From Clostridium sp. Cult3 (lineage in GTDB: Bacteria > Bacillota > Clostridia > Tissierellales > Tepidimicrobiaceae), in assembly GCF_021655115.1 (NCBI RefSeq), contig NZ_PPXY01000013.1, positions 1 to 64,000 of the forward strand: a stretch of 64,000 nucleotides of DNA, in the 5' to 3' direction. A model generated the notes under the pieces. It did no database searches and was not told the DNA's origin. It saw only the letters and a list, made by a program, of their open reading frames with translations. Numbering within the stretch: the first letter of the stretch is position 1; each line of letters begins with the position of its first letter. Shown here piece by piece: positions 36,335 to 45,936 of the stretch. Position numbers and translations under genes: made by a program.

Positions 36335-37387
36335 ATGACAAAAGAAAATATTAAGGTAATCATTTGGGGATTAGGAGCCATGGGTGAGGGGATGGCAGAA
36401 ATGCTACTTAGTAAAAAAGGTGTAGAAATTGTAGGGGTAATAGATATAGGTGAAAAACTTGGAAAGAGTATGTATGACTTTTTAGATGTGGAAAGAGGGG
36501 ATAGAGAGGATATCATCATTAAATCCTATGAGGAAACAATAAAGGAAGGTGTGGCGGATATAGCCCTAATAGCTACCAATTCCTTCACAAAGGATGTGTT
36601 TCCAAAGATAAAATATTGTCTTGAAAATAAAATAAATGTAATATCTACTGCAGAGGAAATGGCATATCCACAAGCCCAAGAACCAGAATTAGCTAAGGAG
36701 ATGGATAGAATAGCTAAGGAAAATGGTGTGACAGTTTTGGGAACGGGAATAAATCCAGGCCTAATAATGGATTTGTTAGTCATCACTTTGACAGGAGCTT
36801 GTATTGATGTAGATAATATCAAAGCTGAAAGGATCAACAACTTATCACCTTTTGGTCCTGCAGTAATGGAGGAACAGGGTGTAGGTATAACTGCTGATGA
36901 ATTTAATAGGAGAGTGGCAATGGATGATCTAGCTGGCCATGTGGGATTTCAAGAATCTGTATCCATGATTGCCGATGCATTAGGGTGGAAATTAGATGGC
37001 AAAATAGAGCAAACTATGGAACCAATAGTGTCTAATGTATATAGAAAAGCTCCCTATGCCGAAGTAGAACCAGGAAATGTGGCGGGATGTAATATGAAAG
37101 GTTATGGTAATGTTAACGGAGAATTAAAGATCGAAATGATACATCCTCAACAAGTAGAACCTCAATTAGAAGGTATAGATACTGGAGATTATATTGCTAT
37201 TGAAGGTACTCCCAATATCAATATGGCAATAAAACCTGAAATTCCAGGAGGTATAGGCACCATAGCAATGTGTGTAAATATGATACCCCATGTAATTAAT
37301 TCTAGACCAGGACTTAAGACCATGATTGATCTCCCAGTACCAAGGGCAATTATGGGAGATATGAGGAATTTAATAGATAGGGATTAG
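36335..37387 (+). CDS. ord: 2,4-diaminopentanoate dehydrogenase
   Basis: Oxidatively deaminates (2R,4S)-2,4-diaminopentanoate to 2-amino-4-ketopentanoate with NAD(P). It has the Rossmann start VIIWGLGAMGEGMAEML and the dihydrodipicolinate-reductase-like fold with GTGINPGLIMDLLVIT and ERINNLSPFG. It is 350 residues and matches the Ord proteins of amino-acid-fermenting clostridia in length and context. It is first of the ornithine operon, with GGAGGTG ahead of ATG 36335. Confidence 0.92.
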   Translation: MTKENIKVIIWGLGAMGEGMAEMLLSKKGVEIVGVIDIGEKLGKSMYDFLDVERGDREDIIIKSYEETIKEGVADIALIATNSFTKDVFPKIKYCLENKINVISTAEEMAYPQAQEPELAKEMDRIAKENGVTVLGTGINPGLIMDLLVITLTGACIDVDNIKAERINNLSPFGPAVMEEQGVGITADEFNRRVAMDDLAGHVGFQESVSMIADALGWKLDGKIEQTMEPIVSNVYRKAPYAEVEPGNVAGCNMKGYGNVNGELKIEMIHPQQVEPQLEGIDTGDYIAIEGTPNINMAIKPEIPGGIGTIAMCVNMIPHVINSRPGLKTMIDLPVPRAIMGDMRNLIDRD

Positions 37388-37444
37388 TCGAATTTAGTTA
37401 TCAATAATGTTTCGTTAGTTGAGATGGATATAGGAGGGATAGGA

Positions 37445-37750
37445 ATGGATGCAAAGCATGGTGATTGGGTAAAGATTCACAATATCGTATTAGAGGCTAA
37501 AGATAGAGCACCTAATCTCCCAGAGGATACACAAAAAGTGCCATTGGAATTTTGGAACAAGGGATTTTTATTAGAGGATGAAGCAAATATTGGGGATAGG
37601 GTGAAAGTTGAAACTTATATAGGTAGAAAAGTAGAAGGTACATTAATGGAGGTAAATCCTTATTATAAACATGATTTTGGCAAATGTGTTCCTGAAATAC
37701 TGTATATTGGTAGACAGTTGAGGAGTTTAGTAGAAGAGGACGGTGAATAG
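37445..37750 (+). CDS. ortA: 2-amino-4-ketopentanoate thiolase, alpha subunit
   Basis: Small subunit of the enzyme that splits 2-amino-4-ketopentanoate with CoA into acetyl-CoA and alanine. It has 101 residues, with GDWVKIHNIVLEAKDRAPNLPEDT and a C-terminal YYKHDFGKCVPEILYIG. I chose ATG 37445 because AGGAGGG at 37432-37438 lies 6 bases upstream; an ATG at 37424 precedes that site. ortB starts one base after its stop. Confidence 0.9.
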   Translation: MDAKHGDWVKIHNIVLEAKDRAPNLPEDTQKVPLEFWNKGFLLEDEANIGDRVKVETYIGRKVEGTLMEVNPYYKHDFGKCVPEILYIGRQLRSLVEEDGE

Positions 37751-37751
37751 T

Positions 37752-39170
37752 GTGGCTAAGGATATGAGTTTTCAAGCTGTAATGGATAGGAAAGGGGAAA
37801 TAATGAAAGCTGCCATTGGTATTGACTATGATCTATTCGAGTCAGGTAGTATTGCTTTTGACTATGAAAGGATGATGCGAGAAACTGGCTATACTCTTCA
37901 AGAAATAGAAACTATCCAGCGGGAAACCGGGGTAGGAAATACACCATTGCTTGAGCTAAAAAACCTGACAAAACTGGCTAGAAAGTATGCACCATTTGGG
38001 AAAGGGGCTAGGATATTTATTAAGGATGAAGCAGCTAATCCTTCTGGAAGTTTTAAGGCTAGAAGAGCAGCTACTAGCTGCTATCATGCAGAAAAATTAG
38101 GGTATAAGGGTGTTATAGCAGCAACTAGCGGTAATTATGGAGCTGCAGTAGCATCCCAGGCTGCCATGAGAGGTTTAAAATGCATAATAGTACAGGAGTG
38201 TTATGATTCTAAAGGCGCTGGGCAACCGGAGATAATAGAGAAAGCGAGAAAATGTGAAGCCTATGGAGCAGAGGTAGTACAGCTTACAGTGGGACCAGAA
38301 TTGTTCTATACATTTTTAGTTTTATTGGAGGAAACCGGATTCTTTAACGCGTCCCTATACACCCCATTTGGTATAGCGGGAGTGGAGACCTTGGGTTATG
38401 AAATATCTATGCAGTTTAGAGAAAGGGAAGGAAGGGATCCAGATGTAGTAGTGGTAACCAATGCAGGAGGAGGTAATCTAACGGGAACTGCTAGAGGGTT
38501 GATTAAAGCTGGAGCTTATGATACTCAAGTAGTAGGAGCTAGTGTTAGTTTAGAGGGCCTTCATATGGCAAGTGATACCCAATTTAACAAAAAATCTTTT
38601 ACTACAGGGCATACGGGATTTGGTATTCCTTTTGCTACTTGGCCAGATAGATCTGATGTCCCTAGATCTGCCGCTAGACCTTTAAGATATATGGATAGAT
38701 ATGTTACTGTAAATCAAGGTTCGGTATTTTATATGACAGAAGCATTAGCCCAATTAGAAGGTCTAGAAAGAGGACCGGCAGGTAATACATCCTTAGCTGC
38801 TGCTTTTATAATAGCCCAAGAGTTGGACGAAGATCAGATTATAGTAGTTCAAGAAACTGAATATACTGGTGCAGGTAAACATATACAGCCTCAATTAACC
38901 TTTGCTAAAGAAAATGGAATAGAAATATTGATTGGTGATCCATCTGAAGAAGTACCAGGAAAGAATATTATACTCCCAAAGGATCCAAGCTATATAAAAA
39001 TTGATGAAGTAGATTTAAATAGAATCAGGAGATCCTACATTAGAAATTGCATTAAACACAATTCTACAAAAGAAATAGACAAAGAAGATCTAAAATTTCT
39101 TATAAAAGATACTAGATCTAATGAGAAGTTTGTCAAATCAATACTAGAGGAGTTTGGAGTAGAATATTAG
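37752..39170 (+). CDS. ortB: 2-amino-4-ketopentanoate thiolase, beta subunit (PLP)
   Basis: PLP fold-type II subunit related to threonine synthase, 472 residues. The Schiff-base lysine is Lys102 in NPSGSFKARRAATS, the phosphate-binding turn is in VVTNAGGGNLTGTA, and ATSGNYGAAVASQAAMRG lies near residue 126. GTG 37752 and in-frame GTG 37743 are both possible; I prefer 37752 since AGAGGACGG at 37735-37743 would overlap the earlier codon. With OrtA it produces acetyl-CoA, from which the cell gains ATP. Confidence 0.9.
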   Translation: MAKDMSFQAVMDRKGEIMKAAIGIDYDLFESGSIAFDYERMMRETGYTLQEIETIQRETGVGNTPLLELKNLTKLARKYAPFGKGARIFIKDEAANPSGSFKARRAATSCYHAEKLGYKGVIAATSGNYGAAVASQAAMRGLKCIIVQECYDSKGAGQPEIIEKARKCEAYGAEVVQLTVGPELFYTFLVLLEETGFFNASLYTPFGIAGVETLGYEISMQFREREGRDPDVVVVTNAGGGNLTGTARGLIKAGAYDTQVVGASVSLEGLHMASDTQFNKKSFTTGHTGFGIPFATWPDRSDVPRSAARPLRYMDRYVTVNQGSVFYMTEALAQLEGLERGPAGNTSLAAAFIIAQELDEDQIIVVQETEYTGAGKHIQPQLTFAKENGIEILIGDPSEEVPGKNIILPKDPSYIKIDEVDLNRIRRSYIRNCIKHNSTKEIDKEDLKFLIKDTRSNEKFVKSILEEFGVEY

Positions 39171-39181
39171 GAGGGAAAAGT

Positions 39182-39547
39182 ATGAAGAGAGAAGATGATT
39201 TTCAGGAAAGAAGGAAGCATCTAGCAAATCTAACGGAGGAGGAATTGGAATTAAGATTTTGGGAATTGGCGGAGCAGATAGTCGATCCTTTAGTGGAATT
39301 GGCTGAAAAAAACACCACTCCTTCGATTGAAAGATCTGTACTACTTAGAATGGGTTTTTCAAGCCTGGAAGCTAAGACCATTGTAGATGGGGCCATTGAT
39401 AGAGGATTGTTGGGAAAAGGGGCTGGGCATATCGTCTATAGATTGGCTACAGAAAAGGGAGTTGAAATAAGAGAAGCTGGATTAAAACTAGTCCAAGGGG
39501 AGATGTGGGATGATGTAATGGAAATATTTAAGGTAGGTGAAAATTAA
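39182..39547 (+). CDS. oraS: D-ornithine 4,5-aminomutase, small subunit
   Basis: Small subunit (121 residues) of the adenosylcobalamin- and PLP-dependent mutase that moves the 5-amino group of D-ornithine to C4. Features include RFWELAEQIVDPLVELAEKNTTPSIERSVLLRMGFSS... read as helical segments, then LLGKGAGHIVYRLA. It overlaps the oraE start by one base (TAATG). The length agrees with OraS of Clostridium sticklandii. Confidence 0.92.
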   Translation: MKREDDFQERRKHLANLTEEELELRFWELAEQIVDPLVELAEKNTTPSIERSVLLRMGFSSLEAKTIVDGAIDRGLLGKGAGHIVYRLATEKGVEIREAGLKLVQGEMWDDVMEIFKVGEN

Positions 39548-41763
39548 TGGAGTTGAAACCCAATGAAAAGTTAGATATAGAATATATATTAAAAGATTTA
39601 GATAAGTATAGACCAAGAAGAAGAGGGTGGACCTGGAGAGAAGGAATTGGTGAAAAAAGAAACTTAGGTAAATTTGAATACTATGATACATCGGAATCCT
39701 TAAAAAACAGTCAACCTCTACCAGCAGCAAAATACTTTGATAATATAGATCCTCAACCAAAATCTATTATTACTACGGAGATTGCTTCAGGTAGGTTTGA
39801 GGATGATATTAGACGTATGAGAATGGCCGCCTGGCACGGTGCCGACCATCTAATGGTAATTAGAACTGCTGGGCAAAGTCATTATGATGGATTAATAGAA
39901 GGAACACCTCAAGGAATAGGAGGTATTCCTATAACCAGAAAACAGGTTAGAGCTCAGAGGAAAGCCTTGGATATAATCGAAGATGAAGTAGGTAGACCTA
40001 TTAATTATCATTCCTATGTTAGTGGAGTGGCAGGCCCGGAGATTGCGGTCATGTTTGCTGAAGAAGGTGTCAATGGAGCCCATCAGGATCCTCAATATAA
40101 TGTACTGTATAGAAATATAAATATGGTTAGATCCTTTGTAGATGCTGCCTGTGCGAAAAGGATTATGGCTTGGGCAGATATTGCTCAAATAGATGGGGCT
40201 CACAATGCTAATGCAACAGCTAGGGAAGCTTGGAAGGTGATGCCAGAGCTAATGGTTCAACATGGAATCAATTCCATGTTTTCAATAAAAGTAGGTATGA
40301 AGAAAGAGAACATATGCCTGTCTACGGTACCCCCGACAGCACCACCAGCACCTTGTATGAGATTAGATTTACCTTATGCTGTAGCTTTAAGGGAGCTTTT
40401 TGATGAATATAAGATGAGAGCTCAGATGAATACTAAATATATGGAATCTTCTACAAGGGAGGCTACTGTTACTCATACTTTAAACTTACTAATATCTCAA
40501 TTGACAAGAGCGGAAATCCAATCTACTATCACTCCTGATGAAGGTAGAAATGTACCTTGGCATATTTATAATATAGAAGCGGTAGATACAGCAAAACAGG
40601 CATTTGCTGGGATGGACGGATTAACGGATATGATTGAGATAAAAAGGAATAAAGGTGAATTAGCTGATAAAGTTAGGGAATTGAAGGAAAGGGCAGTATT
40701 ATTTATGGAAGAAATAATAGAAGTAGGTGGATATTTTAATGCAGTAGAACAAGGTTTCTTTGTAGATTCTGGCTATTATCCAGAAAGAAATGGTGATGGG
40801 ATTGCAAGGAAGATAGATGGAGGTATTGGATTAGGTACCATATATGAAAGAGAAGAAGATTATATGGCGCCAGTAACAGCCCATTTTGGATATAACAATA
40901 TAGCCCAATATGATGAATCTGCTGTAGACAATCCTTCAAAACTAATAGGCGGTAGCACCTTTGAGTATCCTGATAAGATCATATATATCGATGAATTAGA
41001 TGAAAACGACAATGTGTATTTAAGATTAGAGGAGACTAAAGAGCTTAGAAACACTTCCAAGATAAAGCCGGAAATGGAATGGCTTGGAGATGGCATAGTG
41101 TTGATGACAATGTTTTTACCTGCAGAGGAAAGAGTGGCAGAATTTGCAGCATTAGAAATAGGAAGAAGACTGGGATTAGAGGATGTAGAGGTTATTCATA
41201 AAGAGATAATGCAGGAAGCGGAAGGGACTAGAATCGAATTAAAGGGAATAGTTGGATTTACAATAGATATAGATGAGCTCATCATTCCACCAAAACCAGA
41301 AATCTTGACAGAAGATGAAATAAGGGAAGATATCGAACAAAATCCAATGAAGGTAGTAGCTGCTACAGTAGGGGAAGATGAGCATTCTGTAGGATTAAGG
41401 GAGATAATAGATATAAAGCATGGTGGCGTAGAGAAGTATGGAATAGAATGTCATTATTTAGGTACCTCTGTTCCAGTGGAAAAGCTAGTAGATGCTGCTA
41501 TAGAAATTGATGCAGATGCAATTTTAGCCTCGACTATCATTAGTCACGATGATATCCACTATAAGAACATGAAAAAGCTCCATGAACTATGTATAGAAAA
41601 GGGGATAAGGGACGATATAATATTGGCTTCCGGTGGTACTCAAGTATCCAATGAATTGGCTATAGAAAATGGTATGGATGCCGGATTTGGTAGGGGTTCT
41701 AATGGGGATCAGGTGGCAACTTTCCTAGTGAAGAAGAGAAGAGAGATGAAAAATGAAGATTGA
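39547..41763 (+). CDS. oraE: D-ornithine 4,5-aminomutase, large subunit
   Basis: Catalytic subunit, 738 residues, with an N-terminal TIM barrel for PLP and substrate and a C-terminal Rossmann domain for B12. The base-off cobalamin motif DxHxxG is DEHSVG, with His613 as cobalt ligand. Lys624, 11 residues later, sits where the PLP-binding lysine lies in C. sticklandii OraE (there His618 and Lys629, from memory). SGGTQVSNELAIENGMDAGFG near the end is typical of B12 domains. glmL overlaps its last 11 bases. Confidence 0.94.
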   Translation: MELKPNEKLDIEYILKDLDKYRPRRRGWTWREGIGEKRNLGKFEYYDTSESLKNSQPLPAAKYFDNIDPQPKSIITTEIASGRFEDDIRRMRMAAWHGADHLMVIRTAGQSHYDGLIEGTPQGIGGIPITRKQVRAQRKALDIIEDEVGRPINYHSYVSGVAGPEIAVMFAEEGVNGAHQDPQYNVLYRNINMVRSFVDAACAKRIMAWADIAQIDGAHNANATAREAWKVMPELMVQHGINSMFSIKVGMKKENICLSTVPPTAPPAPCMRLDLPYAVALRELFDEYKMRAQMNTKYMESSTREATVTHTLNLLISQLTRAEIQSTITPDEGRNVPWHIYNIEAVDTAKQAFAGMDGLTDMIEIKRNKGELADKVRELKERAVLFMEEIIEVGGYFNAVEQGFFVDSGYYPERNGDGIARKIDGGIGLGTIYEREEDYMAPVTAHFGYNNIAQYDESAVDNPSKLIGGSTFEYPDKIIYIDELDENDNVYLRLEETKELRNTSKIKPEMEWLGDGIVLMTMFLPAEERVAEFAALEIGRRLGLEDVEVIHKEIMQEAEGTRIELKGIVGFTIDIDELIIPPKPEILTEDEIREDIEQNPMKVVAATVGEDEHSVGLREIIDIKHGGVEKYGIECHYLGTSVPVEKLVDAAIEIDADAILASTIISHDDIHYKNMKKLHELCIEKGIRDDIILASGGTQVSNELAIENGMDAGFGRGSNGDQVATFLVKKRREMKNED

Positions 41764-43108
41764 TCTACTAGTTGCGGAGATAGGAAGTACTACTACGGTG
41801 GTAAATGCATTTAACTTAAGCCCTTGTCCATCTTTCTTAGGACAAGGGCAAGCTCCTACTTCGGTGGAAGAAGGAGATGTAAATATTGGTCTTAAATCTG
41901 CTATTTTAGATTTAGCCCATAATTTGAATACGAAGGATATAAAATGGAAAGAGATCATAGCCACTAGTAGCGCCGCAGGGGGCTTGAGAATGACGGTTCA
42001 TGGTCTTGTATACGATATGACGGTAAAAGCTGCTAAGGAAGCTGCATTAGGGGCAGGGGCCAATATAAAGTATATAACTGCCGGTAAGTTAAGAAATTCA
42101 GATTTAGAAAGGCTTAAGAAGATAAATCCAAATATAATCTTGATTGCTGGAGGGGTAGATTATGGGGAAAGGAATACAGCTTTATACAATTCAGAACTTA
42201 TAGCTAATTTAGACTTAGATATACCAGTAATATATGCAGGAAATATTGAAAACCAGCAGGAAATCAGGGAGATATTTCATGATAGAAGGTCTGAACTATA
42301 TATTGTGGAGAATGTTTATCCAAAGATAGATGAACTAAATATTGAACCTGCTAGAAAGATTATTCAGCAAGTATTTGAAGATCATATAATTCATGGTCCT
42401 GGAATGAAGAAAGTTAAAGATATGATAACAGGGCCAATAATGCCTACTCCAGGGGCAGTTATGGAAGCATCCCAATTGCTTTATCAGCATATTGGTGATC
42501 TACTGACGATAGATGTAGGAGGGGCTACCACCGATATCCATTCTGTTACGGAGGGTAGTGATGAAATAAATAGGATATTAGTAAATCCAGAGCCTTTAGC
42601 TAAGAGGACTGTAGAAGGAGATCTAGGTGTATACGTGAATATGTATAATATAGTGGATATGGTAGGAAAAGAAGAATTGAGGAAGGAGTTAAATATATCC
42701 TTAGAAGAATTAAATAGGATAATAGAAGCTTATAAGCCGATCCCAGAGATGGAATTAGAAAAGCTCTTTGTGGAAAAAATCACCTTGCATGGAGCCATAG
42801 TAGCTACTAAAAGACATGCAGGGCGTTTGAGACATCTCTATGGACCTAGTGGTAAGAAGACCATAGCTGAGGGTAAGGACCTAACTCAAATAAAAACTAT
42901 TATAGGCACTGGTGGGCCCTTGACCCGATTGCCAAATAGAACTAAGATTTTAGAGCAAATACCTTTAAGCAACAAAGGCCATGAATTGCTTCCCAATAAG
43001 GAAGTTGATATATTAATAGATAATCATTATATAATGGCTTCACTAGGAGTAATGAGTAAAAAATACCCTGAAGAAGCTCTAAAATTATTGAAAGATAGCC
43101 TAGGCTAG
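41753..43108 (+). CDS. GlmL/MutL-family ATPase, probable aminomutase reactivation factor
   Basis: 451-residue ASKHA-fold ATPase. LVAEIGSTTTVVNAF is the phosphate-1 loop, LLTIDVGGATTDIHSV is phosphate-2, and IIGTGGPLTRL is near the C-terminal adenosine motif. GlmL/MutL proteins accompany B12 mutases such as glutamate mutase and are thought to reactivate or chaperone them. Here it overlaps oraE and precedes orr, so it very likely serves ornithine aminomutase. It should not be mistaken for the DNA-repair protein MutL. Confidence 0.88.
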   Translation: MKIDLLVAEIGSTTTVVNAFNLSPCPSFLGQGQAPTSVEEGDVNIGLKSAILDLAHNLNTKDIKWKEIIATSSAAGGLRMTVHGLVYDMTVKAAKEAALGAGANIKYITAGKLRNSDLERLKKINPNIILIAGGVDYGERNTALYNSELIANLDLDIPVIYAGNIENQQEIREIFHDRRSELYIVENVYPKIDELNIEPARKIIQQVFEDHIIHGPGMKKVKDMITGPIMPTPGAVMEASQLLYQHIGDLLTIDVGGATTDIHSVTEGSDEINRILVNPEPLAKRTVEGDLGVYVNMYNIVDMVGKEELRKELNISLEELNRIIEAYKPIPEMELEKLFVEKITLHGAIVATKRHAGRLRHLYGPSGKKTIAEGKDLTQIKTIIGTGGPLTRLPNRTKILEQIPLSNKGHELLPNKEVDILIDNHYIMASLGVMSKKYPEEALKLLKDSLG

Positions 43109-43136
43109 ATAAGGGTATAAGGATTGGAGGATGATT

Positions 43137-44204
43137 ATGGAGTACCCCAAGGTTGAAATAGATTTAAACAAATTGAAATTCAATGTAAAAACCATAGTAG
43201 ATATATGTAATCAATGTGGAATCCAAGTGGCTGGTGTAACTAAGGTGTTCTGCGGTCATTCAGAAATAGCAAAGGCTTATATTGATGGTGGTGTATCCTA
43301 TATTGCAGATTCAAGGGTGGAAAACTTAAAAAAATTAAAGGATTTCCATATTCCAAAGATATTAGTAAGATTACCCATGATTTCTGAAGCAGAAGATGTA
43401 GTAGAATATGCGGATATATCTCTTAATTCTGAAATAAAAACTATTAAGGCATTGTCCGACAAGGCTTTAGAAAGGGGAAAAGTCCATCAGATAATATTGA
43501 TGGTGGATTTAGGTGATTTGAGGGAAGGATATTATTATGACGAGGATGTTTATGAAGCTGTTAAGAATACTCTTAAATTAGATGGTGTAAAGTTAATGGG
43601 CATAGGAACAAATCTAACATGCTATGGAGGAATAATACCTAATGAGGATAATTTGGGTAGGTTGGTTAAGCTTTCAAAGAATATCGAAAATAGATTTGAT
43701 ATAGATTTAAATATCATATCTGGTGGCAATTCAAGCAGCCTACATCTATTGATGAATGGGCAATCCATAGAAGGTATAAATAATTTAAGACTAGGAGAAT
43801 CCTTAGTCTTAGGGGGAGAAACTGCCTATGGAAATAGGATAAACAATACCTATGATGATGTTTTTCAATTGGTAGCGGAGATAATAGAGATTAAGGAAAA
43901 ACCCTCTGTACCTTATGGGGAAATAGGTAGGGATGCTTTTGGGAAAGTGCCTACCTTTGTAGATAAAGGGATTAGAAAGAGGATAATCTGTGGTATTGGA
44001 AAACAGGATGTGGATTTTGATACTATTTTTCCTATAGATAAAGGAATTAACATATTAGGTGGTAGTAGTGATCATCTTCTTTTAGATGGTACTGACAGCC
44101 AGGTAGATTATGAAATTGGTGATAAGATCCATTTTAGGCTAAGCTATGGTGGAATATTAAGACTAATGACATCAGAATACGTAAAAAAAGAAATAGTTAA
44201 CTAG
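43137..44204 (+). CDS. orr: Ornithine racemase
   Basis: PLP fold-type III racemase of the alanine-racemase family, supplying D-ornithine for OraSE. Lys36 in GVTKVFCGH is the cofactor lysine; ISGGNSSSLHLL and NNLRLGESLVLGG follow. It is 355 residues. I chose ATG 43137 because TTGGAGG ends at 43130, 6 bases before it; ATG 43131 is too close. Operon position gives the substrate: the family alone would not distinguish ornithine from alanine. Confidence 0.88.
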   Translation: MEYPKVEIDLNKLKFNVKTIVDICNQCGIQVAGVTKVFCGHSEIAKAYIDGGVSYIADSRVENLKKLKDFHIPKILVRLPMISEAEDVVEYADISLNSEIKTIKALSDKALERGKVHQIILMVDLGDLREGYYYDEDVYEAVKNTLKLDGVKLMGIGTNLTCYGGIIPNEDNLGRLVKLSKNIENRFDIDLNIISGGNSSSLHLLMNGQSIEGINNLRLGESLVLGGETAYGNRINNTYDDVFQLVAEIIEIKEKPSVPYGEIGRDAFGKVPTFVDKGIRKRIICGIGKQDVDFDTIFPIDKGINILGGSSDHLLLDGTDSQVDYEIGDKIHFRLSYGGILRLMTSEYVKKEIVN

Positions 44205-44255
44205 TGTACAATTTCAAAAGGAATATGGGGAGACCTTGAATCCTATGTTATTTGA

Positions 44256-44284
44256 TTGACTAGACAGCTTATCTGTTATATTAT
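44256..44284 (+). promoter_or_regulatory. SigA-type promoter of rarA
   Basis: TTGACT at 44256-44261 and TATTAT at 44279-44284 are 17 bases apart and 41 bases before the start codon. Confidence 0.55.
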
Positions 44285-44324
44285 GAAAGATAATAACAAT
44301 TATTTCGATAAATAGGTGATAATG

Positions 44325-45650
44325 ATGGATTTATTTACTTTAAATATGGAAAGTCAATTGAAAAAGAATGCCCCTTTAGCGGATAGAATGCGACCAGAAT
44401 CCATAGACGAATTTGTTGGTCAGAAGCACATATTAGGAGATGGAAAGTTTTTAAACAGAGCTATAAAGGCTGATAGGATAACATCTATGATTTTTTATGG
44501 GCCGCCTGGTACTGGGAAAACGACTTTGGCCATGATTATAGCCAATTCCACCAATATGAATTTTGAAAAACTATCTGCAGTTACATCAGGAGTAAAGGAT
44601 ATAAGGGAAGTAATCCACAAAGCTGAGGAAGGATTAAAACTTTATAATAAAAGGACTATTTTATTTATAGATGAAATTCATAGATTTAATAAAGCACAAC
44701 AAGATGCTTTGCTTCCTTTTGTAGAAAGAGGGATAATTATTTTAATTGGGGCGACTACTGAAAACCCATATTTTGAAGTAAATAAGGCACTTCTTTCAAG
44801 GATGATGGTTATCCCTTTGAAACCTCTGGAGAAAAAGGATATCCATAATATCATATTGAACGGATTAAAGGATAAGGTTAGAGGGCTAGGTAACTATGAA
44901 GTGAATATTAGTGACGAGGCCATCGACTATCTAATAACAATATCCGATGGAGATGGAAGACTGGCATTAAATTCACTAGAAATAGCTGTACTTTCTACAG
45001 AAGAGGATGACAGAGGAATAATAGATATAGACTTGGATACCATAAAAGAGTGTATATTGGTAAAGTCAGCTAAATACGATAAAGGTGGCGATGAGCATTA
45101 TGATACAATCTCTGCTTTTATAAAGAGCATGAGGGGTTCGGACCCTGATGCCACATTGTATTGGCTAGCAAAGATGATAAATGCAGGAGAGGATCCTAAG
45201 TTTATAGCCAGAAGGATAATCATATGTGCTTCTGAAGATGTAGGAAATGCAGATCCTCAAGCTTTAATTGTAGCAGTATCCGCATTTAATGCAGTAAATG
45301 TAATTGGTATGCCTGAGGGTAGAATTATATTGGCTCAGGCAGCAGTTTACGTAGCTTGTGCACCGAAGAGCAATGCGTCCTATGTAGGTATTGACAAGGC
45401 TTTGGGAGATATTAGAAATAAACCAGTAGGGAAAGTGCCAGGACATTTGAAGGATGCATCCTATAGAGGGGCAGCTAATCTTGGTCATGGCAAGGGTTAT
45501 AGGTATCCTCATGATTATGATAATGCTCATATAAAACAGCAATACTTACCTGATGAGCTTATAGGAACTAAATATTACGAACCTACAGAGCATGGATATG
45601 AGCAAGTAATCAAAGAACATCTATCAAAATTATTTGACAAAGAGTATTAA
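44325..45650 (+). CDS. rarA: Replication-associated recombination protein A (MgsA/RarA)
   Basis: AAA+ ATPase of the clamp-loader/RuvB class acting at stalled forks. [17 protein letters not shown] lies near the start, Walker A is [13 protein letters not shown], Walker [17 protein letters not shown], and sensor 1 [13 protein letters not shown]. The C-terminal tetramerisation domain holds [18 protein letters not shown] and the RYPHDYDNA motif. It is 441 residues from ATG 44325, which has AGGTGAT 5-6 bases upstream. Confidence 0.95.
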   Translation: MDLFTLNMESQLKKNAPLADRMRPESIDEFVGQKHILGDGKFLNRAIKADRITSMIFYGPPGTGKTTLAMIIANSTNMNFEKLSAVTSGVKDIREVIHKAEEGLKLYNKRTILFIDEIHRFNKAQQDALLPFVERGIIILIGATTENPYFEVNKALLSRMMVIPLKPLEKKDIHNIILNGLKDKVRGLGNYEVNISDEAIDYLITISDGDGRLALNSLEIAVLSTEEDDRGIIDIDLDTIKECILVKSAKYDKGGDEHYDTISAFIKSMRGSDPDATLYWLAKMINAGEDPKFIARRIIICASEDVGNADPQALIVAVSAFNAVNVIGMPEGRIILAQAAVYVACAPKSNASYVGIDKALGDIRNKPVGKVPGHLKDASYRGAANLGHGKGYRYPHDYDNAHIKQQYLPDELIGTKYYEPTEHGYEQVIKEHLSKLFDKEY

Positions 45651-45662
45651 TCAAATTATAAT
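45634..45662 (+). promoter_or_regulatory. SigA-type promoter of the asnS leader
   Basis: TTGACA at 45634-45639 (inside the end of rarA) and TATAAT at 45657-45662 have a 17-base spacer: a full consensus promoter just before the T-box. Confidence 0.8.
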
Positions 45663-45676
45663 ATTATAAAGTTCAT

Positions 45677-45907
45677 ATGGACTGTGATAGGAAGAGTAGA
45701 TATAGGAGGTAGTCCTAGGGAGTCGGGGATAGTGGGAGCCTGATACGAAACCTATATCGAAGAACATCCTTGAGTTTCTAACCGAAATCTTAAAAGAGAG
45801 TAGGCTTAGACGGATTCACGCCGTTATTCGTGTATTAGAGTGGCTATTTAGCAATTAGGGTGGTACCGCGAACCTTTCGTCCCTTTCAGGATGGAAGGTT
45901 TTTTTAT
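45677..45907 (+). promoter_or_regulatory. T-box riboswitch, asparagine (AAC specifier)
   Basis: Leader that senses uncharged tRNA-Asn. The stem I loop carries AGTA on the 5' side and GAAG-AAC-A on the 3' side, so the specifier codon is AAC at 45763-45765. The T-box core AGGGTGGTACCGCG is at 45857-45870, with TGGT pairing to the tRNA end. The terminator has 12-base arms 45871-45882 and 45889-45900 followed by T. It controls asnS. Confidence 0.93.
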
Positions 45908-45936
45908 TGATTATATTAATAGAAAGGAGAATATAT

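Noticed and set aside
41821-41848. Perfect 9-bp hairpin CCCTTGTCC/GGACAAGGG inside the GlmL-like gene, considered as an internal terminator or regulatory element.
   Set aside because: It lies within the coding frame where the residues (FLGQGQAPTSVEEGD) look like a normal family segment, and no T run follows.
41753-43108. Reading the GlmL/MutL protein as the DNA mismatch-repair protein MutL.
   Set aside because: It has ASKHA-type phosphate loops and not the GHKL ATPase motifs of mismatch-repair MutL; context is B12 aminomutase.
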